64,000 nt of DNA, taken from Cornus controversa. Taxonomy: Eukaryota > Streptophyta > Magnoliopsida > Cornales > Cornaceae. Of this stretch, positions 34,701-45,700 are shown one piece after another. The stretch is taken from NCBI GenBank assembly GCA_026545225.1, contig CM048845.1, positions 2,870,501 to 2,934,500 of the forward strand, read 5' to 3'. Position 1 is the stretch's first letter; each line of letters opens with the position of its first letter. The notes beneath the pieces are model-generated. The model was not told the origin of the DNA. It saw only the letters and a program-made list of their open reading frames with translations, and did no database searches. A program made the position numbers and the translations under genes.

Positions 34701-37543
34701 ATAAGCATGTTATTCACATACAAATATATACACATGTTATTCATAGATTTATAATATACAGCTATCTGCCTCATTAATCTTAAAATCATTTGATAATAAC
34801 ACGCTGTCAAATTTATCATGCCATTGTTTGGAACTAGTTTAGGTCATATAATGATTTTACTCATTTACAAATTTTATGCTCATTAACAGAAGCTACATAA
34901 TCTTCAGGTTGATTCAGAAAAATTTATTCTTCTAATTCACCATTTAAAAACACAGTTTTTAAAATCTATTTGGTGAATAACAAGATTGTTAGTGATAACT
35001 AAAGCAATCAAAATTAAAATAGAAGAAATTATAGTTACAAGAAAAAAAGTCAAAGAAACCAATATCTTTCCTTTGTTTATAACCTTTAGCAACCAACCAT
35101 GCTTTACATTTATCTATTGACTCATCAAGTTTTAACTTCTTTCTAAAAATCCATTTACATCCAATGGTTTTAGCACCAAGTGGTAAATCAACTAACTCCC
35201 ACGTATGAATATCGGAAATTATTGATTCCAATTCACTTTGAATTGCTTCTTTCCAAAAAGGTTCATCAAGTGAAGTTATTGCCTCATTGTAAGTCTGAGG
35301 TCATTCTCAACTAAAAAAATATAGAAATTATTTCCAAAATTTATTTATTTCCTTCTTCTTTTACTTTTTCTAAGTTCTATATTGATGTGCTCAACATTTT
35401 CCTCTTCAGATATGTTGCTAGGCACATTCTCAAGTTTTTTCATATTATGTTTCATTGAAAAAATATTTTCAAAAAAATCTACATTTTTGGTTTCAACTAT
35501 TGTGTTAACATTCATTGAATTGTTATCACATTTAGTTATCAAAAATATGTAAACTGCACTATTTTTGGAATATCACATAAATATAATGTCAAATCACATC
35601 CACAAACACACTCTCATATATATATTTATATATATCCACCATCTCTACCTTTTTCATTTAGCATAATATTATACTAAAAAAAAAATTTCCCGATTAGTGA
35701 ATACAGCTATTATGGGGCAGAGTCATTATTTTCATCACATGAATGAACAAAAGTAATTGCACTTAAAGGCTAGAGCTGGCACTCAACAAATAATTGCAGA
35801 TATATATATATATATATATAACATATATAAGAAGCACTCACTTTTCTCTTTTGTTTTCCTTTCCTTTTCACAACTTTCTATAGTACTGTCCACCTCTTTT
35901 GTTTTCCTTTCCCTTTTCACAACTCTCTACAGTACTGTCCACCACAACTCTCTTATCTCTGTATGGTTTACTTCCATATAAACACTACCATAAAAGATTA
36001 TCATATACACGTATATATCACAACCACACACAAGGTTGGCTTTGAAGGAAAGGATCTTTCATTATTTTATATTTACATTTTCCATTAAAGAAAGACCTCT
36101 CACTTTTGAATGTCCTCCACTAAACACACATGATATATTACTCTCTCCACATACATATAAGCTAAACACACAATGATATATTACTCTCTCCACATACATT
36201 TAAGGGTTAATTTAATTTATGAAAACTTTTGGGAGTCTAATTACAAATACACCAACTTTCAAATAGTATACGGTCAAAAAATAATTTTTTAAAAAATAAT
36301 TACAAATACGACAATTTTTACTATTTAGGTTCAAATTGCCCTTAAGACCCTTTACATATTAGTTTACTAAAACTTTTAGTGCACAATATAATAGTTTTAC
36401 TGCATTTATGTAATACTTTAATCGCATGATGTTATAATTTTACTGTACAAAACATTACTGTAGAGGAATAATTTGGTTCTGTGTATTGAAGAACAGTAAA
36501 AAGTGTCAAATACATAAATACTTTTGTATAAGTTGCTTTTTGAACTAATACTATTTAAAACTTGAGCATATTTATAGTTAGGTCTCAAAAATTAAATTAA
36601 CCCTACATATAATATATTGCTCACAAAACTCTTATTTTGATTCCTGACAACACATGATGCACATTCACACACAAAATTTTATTTATTGTGCGGACCTCAT
36701 GTATTTCAAATTAATTAAGCACTCTTGAAATCAGCCTGAGGACCATCAGTTTTCACACTAACATATAAATACAGATACGGCATAAATTATATGCCAATCA
36801 GATTTTCATAGAACACTAATTTTTTATGTCCAAATGAAAGAAGTTTATTTGAGACTAACATAGTACTAATCTTGATATTACTCTTAAAAATCGTTGGAAA
36901 AAATTAATGCATAGGACAACAAATAGGAATATATAATAAATAAAATTATATATAAACTTACACGATATCTGAACATGCTTGATGTTTTGGAACGTGGGAA
37001 TTTGACTTGGTATTTTTTAGTAAAAACAAAATATTCCTAATATAGTTATATATTTTGAAATATCTCATTTATACAACAAAAATTCAACCTTCGACTTATC
37101 TTTTTAGGCTTGAATCATAAGTTCAAATATCATTTTTCATAACACATGAATGAGTGGTGTTAATGGAGTCAAAGATGTTCCGCTGGCCTCTTCGGCCCAA
37201 AAGTATTACTCTCTCTCTCTCACAGTCACTCATAGGTAGGAGAAGAACTACAATACACCCGGTATACTGTAGGACCCATGCTGCGTGTTGTGCACATCAT
37301 CGTTAGTGTTTTTTTTTTTTTTAACCGATTAACATTTGTTTAAGCCACACATTTAGTGTTAATTGGGCCTGTGGTTTTCTGTTTCAGACACCAAATGGGC
37401 TGGGCGCACTGTGTGGGCTGGTCCAACTGATACTGTATGCCACTTTCTACAAATCCACGAAGCAACAGAAAATGGAAACGCAACGGCAAGCCGAGATGGG
37501 CTCCAAAAGTATGATCGATCTGCCTCAGAATGGTCGTGTTTAG
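30586..37543 (+). CDS. SWEET: SWEET bidirectional sugar transporter, clade II-like, 5 exons, 245 aa
   Basis: SWEETs are seven-helix uniporters that move sugars down gradients across plasma or vacuole membranes. Exons: 30586-30628, 30926-30962, 31174-31555, 31862-31981, 37388-37543; all introns are GT-AG and the sum is 246 codons. The protein opens [20 protein letters not shown] and shows two MtN3 repeats (about residues 9-95 and 130-215). Residues that line the SWEET pocket are present: Trp57 in [11 protein letters not shown], Asn76 in ITINGSG, Trp181 in SICWSCYAL and Asn197 in TPNGLG. The prolines of LSPVPTF, YSPVPYL and YASPLSVM are kept. The common FLN before the second Trp reads FVT. Overall text is nearest to the SWEET4/5/7 group as I remember it, so hexose transport is likely but inferred. 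Five exons where six are frequent suggests one lost intron. Intron 4 (5.4 kb) holds an antisense Ty1/copia element. Start chosen as the family N-terminus. Confidence 0.93.
31556..31861. repeat. Two (TA)n microsatellites in SWEET intron 3
   Basis: Runs of TA at about 31559-31595 and 31673-31720 fill much of this 306-bp intron. The frame that reads through the exon 3 donor into this repeat (YIYIYIYIY) is not coding. Length polymorphism is likely. Confidence 0.85.
33850..35560 (-). pseudogene. Ty1/copia pol remnant (integrase tail, RT, RNase H)
   Basis: In minus-strand order: 35542-35345 holds the integrase C-terminal/RT linker ([30 protein letters not shown]); 35231-35020 the RT start ([20 protein letters not shown], then [12 protein letters not shown]-like text reading [12 protein letters not shown]); 34819-34637 the catalytic palm with LYVNNMLI where copia has YVDDML; and about 34440-33960 RNase H ([54 protein letters not shown]). 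Both catalytic aspartates of the YVDD box are changed to Asn and there are many stops. Gag and most of integrase are missing. Confidence 0.85.
36204..36603. mobile_element. 400-bp MULE-type MITE inserted in a copia LTR
   Basis: Ends GGGTTAATTTAATTT and its perfect 15-bp inverse. The flanks are TACATTTAA (36195-36203) and TACATATAA (36604-36612), a 9-bp target duplication with one mismatch, the length typical for Mutator-like elements. The sister LTR carries the unoccupied site TACATATAA once (32288-32296), which confirms the boundaries. No coding capacity. Confidence 0.9.
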
Positions 37544-38276
37544 GGGTTTCCTGAAACTTGATTTTGCTGGGCCTTCAAACCCATCATATGGGCTTGGGTC
37601 CATGACGAACCAGCTTAACTTTTTCTCTCTCTTTGTTTTACACAGATATATACATATATTTTGATGTAATCCTGAATAACACAGCAGAATTGCCATATGC
37701 TGAGTAATAAAAATAAAATCCTAATAAACAATTTTGAGTGTTATACCTTCTTCTCTGCTGCTTATATGCAATCATACGTAAATCACACATATTATTATCG
37801 AATGCATGACGTTCGAGTTTAGAGTTCAAACCAGAAAACTCTCTTATTCACTGACCCACTCACATAAGTTATCGATGTTTATATGTTATTTAAGTGTAAC
37901 ACTTCAAATTGATATAAAGTATATATTGGACAAATTACACTGGCCTTCCCTCTATTTGAAAATTTGCAAAAGGCTGAGTTGAGTTTAAAGGGAAAAGAAT
38001 TGAATACTAAATTAAGATATCAAAAAAAAGTACCAAATTCTCGTTCCTCTATTTGTTGTATGTCTCCACTGGAAATTTCTTTTCATGCAAATTCCATTCT
38101 TGTTTGTTGTTGCCTTCTACTTAAATAATATGTACCTAAGCCAGTCGAGCAAACACGTACTACAATATTTTTTATGTTAATGACCATGTGTTAATATATA
38201 AATATATAAATAAATAAATAGTGGTAACCCTCTAATGCCATTAGCCGAAGTCATCATATATTGCCATGGCCATCTG
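37544..38276. other. SWEET 3' flank, no further feature
   Basis: The first part should contain the SWEET 3' UTR; an AATAAAAATAAAATCC stretch near 37706 is a possible polyadenylation region. The rest is AT-rich without recognisable coding or repeat content. Confidence 0.4.
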
Positions 38277-38315
38277 TTTCACAACCACACTCCAACAACA
38301 AAAACCAATGTCCTA
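38277..38315. repeat. Left arm of a perfect 39-bp inverted repeat
   Basis: This arm (TTTCACAACCACACTCCAAC onwards) is the exact reverse complement of 38879-38917. The 563 bp between the arms contain an Au-like SINE fragment and (TA)n/(TG)n runs. Perfect identity implies a recent origin or conversion. Confidence 0.9.
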
Positions 38316-38546
38316 TATACATACATATATGCTGGGGCGTAGTCAAAAATTTGTACAAGTGAGTACGAACGCAAAAGTTTGGATCATAATTTATTTTTTA
38401 TAAAACTAAGTAGATACATCACTCGAGATTTAATACGTCCTCCCATTTCTAAACCCCCAAAAATTGTATTTACGATATGTAAAAAAAAAATTTATAGAAT
38501 TAAGTGGGTACATTAGTACCCACTAGTGCCCATATAGCTACGCCCC

Positions 38547-38549
<3 letters not shown>

Positions 38550-38594
<45 letters not shown>

Positions 38595-38715
38595 GTTGTA
38601 CCGAGTGCACAAGACTCTCACTTGAGCTTACCCGTATTTTTGGAGAGGCTGCTTTCAGGTCTCGAACTCGAGACCTATCGCTTTTGGGCGAAGGCACTTG
38701 CCTTGGTGCGACCTC

Positions 38716-38750
<35 letters not shown>

Positions 38751-38830
38751 GTATATATATATGTATATATATAGATATGTATATGTATGTATATATATCT
38801 GTATATGTATATGTATATATATATGTTTAG
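38550..38830. repeat. (TA)n and TATG microsatellite clusters
   Basis: Long TA runs at about 38551-38588 and 38716-38822 flank the SINE fragment. The several ORFs spanning here (poly YIYIYI) are artefacts of the repeat. Confidence 0.85.
38597..38714 (-). mobile_element. Au-like SINE fragment
   Basis: On the minus strand: GGTCTCGAGTTCGAGACC (B box region, plus 38654-38672), then GCAGCCTCTCCAAAAATACG and GGTAAG. This order resembles the plant Au SINE as I remember it. It is truncated and ends in TA repeats on both sides. Confidence 0.55.
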
Positions 38831-38878
38831 GTGGTGAAATGGGTACACACTTTAACAAATGGAAGGTGCATAGGAAGG

Positions 38879-38917
38879 TAGGACATTGGTTTTTGTTGTT
38901 GGAGTGTGGTTGTGAAA
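38879..38917. repeat. Right arm of a perfect 39-bp inverted repeat
   Basis: Exact reverse complement of 38277-38315 (TAGGACATTGGTTTTTGTTG onwards). It lies about 80 bp before the inverted SWEET exon 3 fragment. Confidence 0.9.
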
Positions 38918-38993
38918 TATATAGATATATATATATATATAGACACACACACACAACCAAAAGAGCTCAATCACATTCCATCGCTATGAGAGC

Positions 38994-39083
38994 TCACCAT
39001 GGGTAGTCCAAACAAACGCTAAAGGCCGCAGTTGATAAAGGTTGCAAGGTAAGGGACGGGTTAGGACTGCTCAACTGATCCTT
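38994..39083 (-). pseudogene. SWEET exon 3 fragment, inverted arm A
   Basis: The minus strand matches the SWEET exon 3 text over about 90 bp: AAGGATCAGTTGAGCAGT, CGTCCCTTACCTTGCAACC, TTTATCAACTGCGG and GGACTACCCATGGTGA each have near-identical counterparts at 31198-31290. Translated pieces read [18 protein letters not shown] and GLPMV. Stops and missing flanking exon parts make it a fragment, not a gene. It faces arm B at 39183-39275 and can pair with it. Confidence 0.85.
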
Positions 39084-39182
39084 CGACTTGACATTACCGG
39101 CCACGCATTTTCTGTATTGCATGTGTATGCCAACATTTTCTGTATAATTTAGCAAAAGACCTTGTTTTAACATATTTTCATG

Positions 39183-39275
39183 CCAACTTTTATTCGGATA
39201 TGGAAGAGAGGACCAGTTGAGCAATACCAACCAATAACCAGTCCCTTAGCCTTGCAACTTTTATCCACTGCCGCA
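39183..39275 (+). pseudogene. SWEET exon 3 fragment, arm B
   Basis: Starts CCAACTTTTATTCGGATATG and runs to CTTGCAACTTTTATCCACTG, aligned with SWEET exon 3 from 31175. It reads PTFIRIWKRGPVEQY, then shifts frame because of a 5-base insertion before CCAGTCCC. No splice acceptor CAG precedes it and no other SWEET exon follows. Together with arm A it forms an inverted repeat with a loop of about 100 bp. Confidence 0.88.
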
Positions 39276-39304
39276 TTTAACGGCACAGCTAGTCGCAACC
39301 GTGG

Positions 39305-39362
39305 CAAGTTCCCATACAGGCAAAGTGAGTGTGCAACTTCCCATACAGGCAAAGTGAGTGTG
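39305..39362 (+). repeat. 29-bp tandem duplication
   Basis: The 29-mer starting CAAGTTCCCATACAGGCAAA is repeated head to tail with one substitution. It lies just after SWEET arm B. A (TA)n run follows at 39383-39417. Confidence 0.95.
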
Positions 39363-39379
39363 TGAGTTTCTTGCCAAGA

Positions 39380-39419
<40 letters not shown>

Positions 39420-39421
<2 letters not shown>

Positions 39422-39730
39422 GTAAAACGTACATTTACCATGTCTCACTCATTTTGATAAAATTACTCCTTAAAGTAATTATAACAGGGAGAACAACTAC
39501 TCAATTTTAGGGTTGCATTAGTAGATTCTCTAACTTACAAGTATCATATTATATTTTACAAGCCTTCGACTCAGCATTCTTCACAGGAATTCAACAACGT
39601 AGAGCCTTTCTTAGGTGGTATATCTCTAGAGGCCTGAAAAAACAAATACAATGGGAAAACTTCTTACAACTTGAGCCTAGCACTACAAGAATCATACCAT
39701 GAGCTTACCATACACACAGACTAATGTTTC
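39420..39730. other. NLP 3' UTR and short intergenic sequence
   Basis: This is downstream of the minus-strand NLP stop codon, so it should hold its 3' UTR. No ORF of note. The SWEET-derived fragments end about 450 bp from the NLP stop. Confidence 0.5.
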
Positions 39731-42700
39731 CTACTCCCCTGAACTCTCACAGGAGCTCCCAAGATTAGCCATTATGTCATGAACCAGCAGTCTGATTATA
39801 TTTTTTCCTGAAGGTCTTGAAATATCCATGCACTCCTGCAAGTCAGCATCACATGCAATTAAAACCCACTCATGATCATCATCAAGATACTTGATGTCAA
39901 AAGTACCCATCTCCAGCTTCAGCCTCTTTGCAACTTCTTCCTTCAACTTGACAATACCAGAATCAAGAAAGAGTCGAAACCTTATCATGTCTTCTCTATA
40001 TGTTGCTTTTACGGTTATGGTCTTCAGTTCTGGCCTAGCTGAAAATTGTGGCATTCTGTCAGCAGAAGTAGCCATGGATTCTTTTGGAACCACATCAGAA
40101 CATGGTGGATTTGTCCAACTAAATTCTGGGACCCTTTCGTCCCAAAGAGTGTCTGCTGCTGGACACAGATTTCCCAGATCATGTGAGCTTCCTGAATCCT
40201 CTATCAGCATTCCTCCAAATGGTTCTTCGGGTTGTGTTGTGACAAGAGCATCAGGGATTGAGAATGCAGCAGATAGATTTAGTTCTGTTGATTGACAGGC
40301 CAATTCCAACGAACTCCCTAGTTTTATGCATTGCTCACGAGTACACGAAACAACCAGATCATTTTGAGGGGAGCATTCAATTCCACGACAGGGGCTACCT
40401 TGGCATGAACCATCATCGGAAGTAGGGTTCCCAGTGCTCTCACCTCTTGAGCCACTCCCTGTTTTGGACTTGGTCAAGGATTCACCCAACTTAAAAAACC
40501 CAGTTTGCTCATGAATGAATTTCTCATTATCCAATACCCTGCCTCCAAGCATCTGGTTAGCTGTCCCAGCCTGCCCACTTCCTGGTGTCGAACAGGTCGG
40601 AAGATCATTCTTTTGTGCCAGAAATTCAGATGGTTTAGAGCATGGTGAATTCTGTTGATTTTTATTCAAATTGTCAGGCAAAGAAATAGGAAGTGCACTT
40701 GTAGCTAGAGAACTTAAAGTGAATGCTCCTTCAGCACCTTGTACAGATTCAATTACGCGCTTCAGCTTAGAAAGGGAACGGTTAACCTTATTGATCTTAC
40801 GAGATGGCCACCGAGAGATCCCATGCTGTCTACAGATGCGTTTCATTGTAGTAGGGCAAACTGCAAAAGCAAGAATCTTTGTCAGAACATTCCACATCAG
40901 TTGCAACCGTAACAAAATAATCCATTTTTTTTTCTTTTTCTTTTTTGGGTAAGTAACAGCAATCCATCATACAAGAACCTATGGTTTGAAAGTGAAATGA
41001 GAAAGCAACAACCAATAAGATTTAAGTGTACAAGCATACCACCAAGACTCTTAGCAGCATCTTTAAGACTCCCAGCAAAATATTGTTGCAGAACATCTAA
41101 ACTGATTGATTTCTCAGCCTTTCCACGTTTTCTCTCTGATTTCTTGCTTGACAATTTGTTGTCTGAAAAAGATACAGCACCTCGACCACCAACATTCCCT
41201 CCATCACTAATTGTATCAGCTTCCACCATTAATTGCTGTTGCAATGAATTAAGATGCGACATCTCCCCTACATTTGGTAAGGCATCAGACCCAGGTAGAA
41301 ATTCTGTAGATCGCAATATTTGGTCAGGTACAGGTTCTAAATGAAGTTTTCCGTCCATGGATGCTTTAATAATTTCAACAGATCTCCCATCCTCTTCGAG
41401 TTCTTTTCCAGAAGCAACCTTAAGACTCAGGAAATGCTGCTTCATTGTCACCAATAGTGACTCCAACAAGGTCTGTTGGTCTCTACTGTCAGTAATGTTA
41501 GGTGGAAGAAAGAACTCTAGAATGTAATCATCAGTTCCAGTGTGGGTGCTCTGTAAGCAGATTGCAAAAGAACTAGTTAACTCAAACATGAGTGCATAAT
41601 GAACTAAGGGGTACTCAGTTTTGCAAAACTGGGTAATGTTTTCACAGAAGCATGAGTTTTGGGATGCAAATGCCCTCCCAGCAACCCCCTGCCCCTTTTG
41701 TAAGTGATGCTCAGCACAGGCCTCCCTGAAACCCCACATGTGAGCATCTACTACATAGAATGCTACATCAGTTGTGGACATGCAGACTTGTCCCATGCAG
41801 CTTCCATCAATGCTACTGCAGCTCTTCTTCAAACCACCGCCATCTGCTAGAATGCTGCGATGCCTGCACGGAACCCAAGTCTGAGCCAGAGGCAATTTGT
41901 AACTTTCACACACCACCGTCAATATCTCCAAGATTTCAGCCAGTGCATTCTGGCGACCTTCATTGCAGATCTGGTTCACAAGCATAGCCAAATATACATA
42001 TTTTCAAGAAAAGAAAGAAGAAAAAAAGGAAAGGAAGAAAAAAGGAAAGGAAGAAAAAAGAATGAAAACACTAAGTTTGAAATTCATATTACAATTGCTG
42101 CTTACCTGTGTGTTTGGATGATCCAATATCCCTGAACTTTTCAAATTTACTGCCTGGAAGGAAACTGAAATTACATAACTGAGGAATTTTGAAAGGTACA
42201 GGTCAAACATATTGAGCAAAGAGTGCGAAATTCATACATATGGAAGCATTATTAACTATGAACAAAATGCATAAACTTTGTGCACATTGACAGAACTTGT
42301 TGCAATTGTTTAATTTTTTTTATCATCCTTTTTTTTACATTGCCAACTGTGCACCGCACCTCAAATTTTACCTCAAAGGTTTCTACATTTCAAAAAATAA
42401 TAATAAATAAAGAAAGTGTTTGGCTCGTGGGTGCTTTGCTTAGGGCAAGTGCGGGCATGCCAGGAATTCAGGGAATTTCAGTGTGAAAGAGCCTAACAAT
42501 ATTGTAGAATTATGGAAAGGCTACCATGCGATTGTGAGAGAGCCTGGAATGATCATTCTCAAAGGTTCTTTTTTGCCTTGAAAGGGACTTCTGGATTGTA
42601 AATGGAAAGGAAGATTATGCTACTGAAAGCGAGTAAAGGAATTGAAAGTGCAAGAATTGACAGTAAGGTACTGGAAAGTAAGCGCATTAATTAAAGGAAT

Positions 42701-45700
42701 TGAAATGCATTACAAGGAAGTAAAGTGCTGAATTGAAGGATAATTGAAAGACATTTGCATTAATTGAAAGATAATTGAAATGCAAGTTTGTTGTGTGGTT
42801 GAGGAACAGATTACAAATGATTTGAGTCCTCTTATTTATAGAGTCCTAGGTAGTTTCCAGCAGTTGTGTTGACAGTTGCATCTTCCACATTCCACCAATG
42901 AAATACCGCCATGTGTCCCATGCATCCTTTTTCTTCTCAGTTTGTTCCTCACGTTTGAATCCATGTTTACACCCACATTTTGTTGCTCCTAGATACATTT
43001 TATGCGACCTTCCAATCGTGATCTTCCACGTGTCCTGGAAGTACTACCTGCAACTTCCGGTCTTCCACGTCCTTCCAATCAAATGTTGCCACGTGTCCCA
43101 TGTCTTGAGTCTTTTCTTATGCATGTAATAAACTCTATGTAAAACCCATGTTTCAAACCACTTCCTTGTTATATGCATGTGCTATTTTCTTGCATAGTGG
43201 ATTATCCATGTTCCCTTAGAATCCTCATGCTACCTTTTTTTTTTTTGATAAGTAAAATCCTCATGCTACCTAACCATATCTAATGACAATTACTCTTTTT
43301 ATGGCAACCTCTCCTAGTTTTTAGGAACTTCCTTCAACTAATTTCTTCAACTTGTACCACATGTATCCTTCTCACGTAATTAGGAATTCTGATTCCAATA
43401 GAGTTCCACGTGTCTTCTGTTGTCAAGTGCACTTGCCACGTGTCAGTTTCTTATTGGTTTTCTGCTGACTTGGAATTCTGGCATAGCAATCTTCCTCTTC
43501 CACTTCCACTTGACCGAGCAATTGGCCACCTACCAACCTTCCATTTTTCCATGTTTCCAGATTTTGTGCCTAGTTTATAGCTGGTTGGCTGAGTGGTCTT
43601 TCATGCAGAACTCCACTAAGATCATGGGTGGTTGCCTTCCCCTAAAATCTATCCCATAATGTTGAAGTGGTTGCTTCTTTCTAGGATTGAACCAACTGGC
43701 AATCATCAAAGCCTCTCTTGCAGATCAATATTTCTCTCATTTGGTTACAAGTGTAGCTTTTTTAATAAGCCACGTGTCCACCTTTGATTGGCTCTTACCA
43801 AAATTTCTGGAAGCTAACAACTTCTACTTGGAAGTAGTAATCGGCCACCTGCCAACCTTCCACTGGAAGTTGGCAGCGGCAGTCCTCCACTAGAAAGCGG
43901 CCGGTAGCTTTCCACTAGTAATTGGCAGCAGCAGTCTTCCACTGGCCAGTAACTGCCAATTTCGGTATAAACAGAAAGAAAATAGAAGTAAATGTAAAAC
44001 TGAAGCTAAAGCACCCGAGTATTAGAGTTAAAAACGATTAGGGCCTTTATGGGTTAATTCAGGAGTCGTCAAGATGTGTATTAGATAACCTTTATAAATA
44101 AATATATATATATATATATATACATATATACATTATATATATGTTGAAATGAAATCATGTTTTGTGAAGAAACCTTTCTAATAAAAGATCTTAGAAAATA
44201 TTAGAAAAGCCTATTTGAAGTAGTGACTGCATGACTAGCTTACATAACCATGACCATTAATTTGTGGTCTCAATCAGACATGGGAAATTTGTTAGGCACC
44301 CAAAGCATCCATAAAAATTGCAACCGCATTCCGTTATACCATTCCCAAAACTTTATCAAAATATATTTTCATAATTATGTTCTTTAAAACAAATTTTGAA
44401 GGATAAGAAATGCTTGTGAAAGTTGGGAAACTTGGAACCAAGCAATGTTTTTATCCCATGGATCACCCATACATTATTCAACTTAACAACTAGAATAGGA
44501 ACTCTTTCAGGTGATAAAAGGAGATCCAAAAATATGAAAATTTGTTAGAAGAAAAGGGAATTCGGAGTACCAAATGGTGCTTTCTTTTGTTTGCTCTTGT
44601 AATTAGACTAGGTTGCATTCTTGGAACAACTAGGAATCATGAAGATTTGTTAGTTGTTTAGAAGAGTGAATGCAGAAAATTATCAACGAAAAAAACAAAA
44701 AAAGAGTAAAAAGGAGCAACACAAAAGCCTAGTTAGCCTGAGTATGGTTATAAACTGGCATGAACTTCTCAACTTCAGACTTTTCTCAAAGGAATCTTCA
44801 ATGGACATACTCCTTGTCAAATTGCGTCAGCTCTATTTGGATAGATGTGGACTTTGAGAGACCTTATTGGATATGGCAACAAAAGCCCTGGTTTTTTCAT
44901 CTCTTATTCACCTAGAATAGTACATGAGACCTCATTTGTTGCATCTAATGTGTGCGGTTTGCAATTGATTCCTTGTCCAATTGTCAAGGAAAATCAGAAT
45001 TCTATTCCTCTTTTTCTTCTAGTCCTCCAACCAACATAAAGTTTTCCTACAATTATACCATCAAAGATATTCTTGTGTCAAACATTTTAATGCCCGGAAA
45101 GGACACAAGAATTTTGGTTTAGGAATTTTGAGAAATTGCTAAATGAAAACCATATAAGAAGTTTAGGCTTAGAGGAAAATGTTAGAGATATTATATTTTT
45201 CCGTAGGGTCAAGGAGTAGGAGGTTAGGAATGCCTTAAGGAAGATGAAATCGAGGAGGGGTTTAGGACCCGATGGCATTCCTATAGAGGTGTGGAAGTGT
45301 CTAGAAGAAGTTGGCTTGTCTTGGTCAACAAAATTGTTTAATAAAATTATAACAACTAAGAGGATGCCAGATGAGTGGGGCCAAAGTTTTCTTGTACCTA
45401 TATATAAAAATAAAGGGGACATACAAAGTTGTAATAATTATCGTAGTATTAAATTAATGAGTCACACTATGAAACTTTGGGAGAGAATGATTGAACAACG
45501 TCTAAGACGAGAGACAGAAATGTCGAAGAATCAATTTGGATTCATGCCGGGTAGGTCAACGATGGAGGCTATTCACTTGTTGAGGAGAATAATGGAAAGA
45601 TATAGAGAGAAGAAGAGAGATCTCCATATTATTTTTATTGATTTGGAGAAAACATATGATAGGGTACCTAGAGACCTAATATGGAGGGTTTTAGAAAAGA

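Larger units (their letters stand above)
32243..37078 (-). mobile_element. Ty1/copia retrotransposon inside SWEET intron 4, antisense
   Basis: Two direct repeats that behave as LTRs (32243-33206 and 36111-37078) flank a decayed copia pol read on the minus strand. On the minus strand each LTR begins TGTTGTATAAATG, and the left one is preceded by the polypurine run ATTTGAGGGA. The left copy keeps a TATA box (CTATAAATATAGC, plus about 32950-32962). The right copy lacks about 430 bp around it and carries a 400-bp MITE. The host intron's splice sites at 31982 and 37387 are intact, so the insertion should be removed by splicing. No exact 5-bp target duplication was found; the outer LTR limit is approximate. 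Confidence 0.75.

Noticed and set aside
35851-35943. Direct repeat CTTTTGTTTTCCTTTCC...GTACTGTCCACC as LTR ends
   Set aside because: It is a local tandem duplication of about 50 bp within the copia-derived region, without TG...CA ends.
38504-38960. Several ORFs with poly-YIYIYI as membrane proteins
   Set aside because: They are translations of (TA)n microsatellites.
39180-39365. Second SWEET gene starting at 39180 (MPTFIRIWKRGPVEQY)
   Set aside because: Only part of exon 3 is present, it shifts frame after 15 codons, and no other SWEET exon or splice site is nearby.
39891-41344. Plus-strand ORFs of 134 and 115 aa opposite NLP exons
   Set aside because: They are antisense shadows of the conserved NLP coding sequence.
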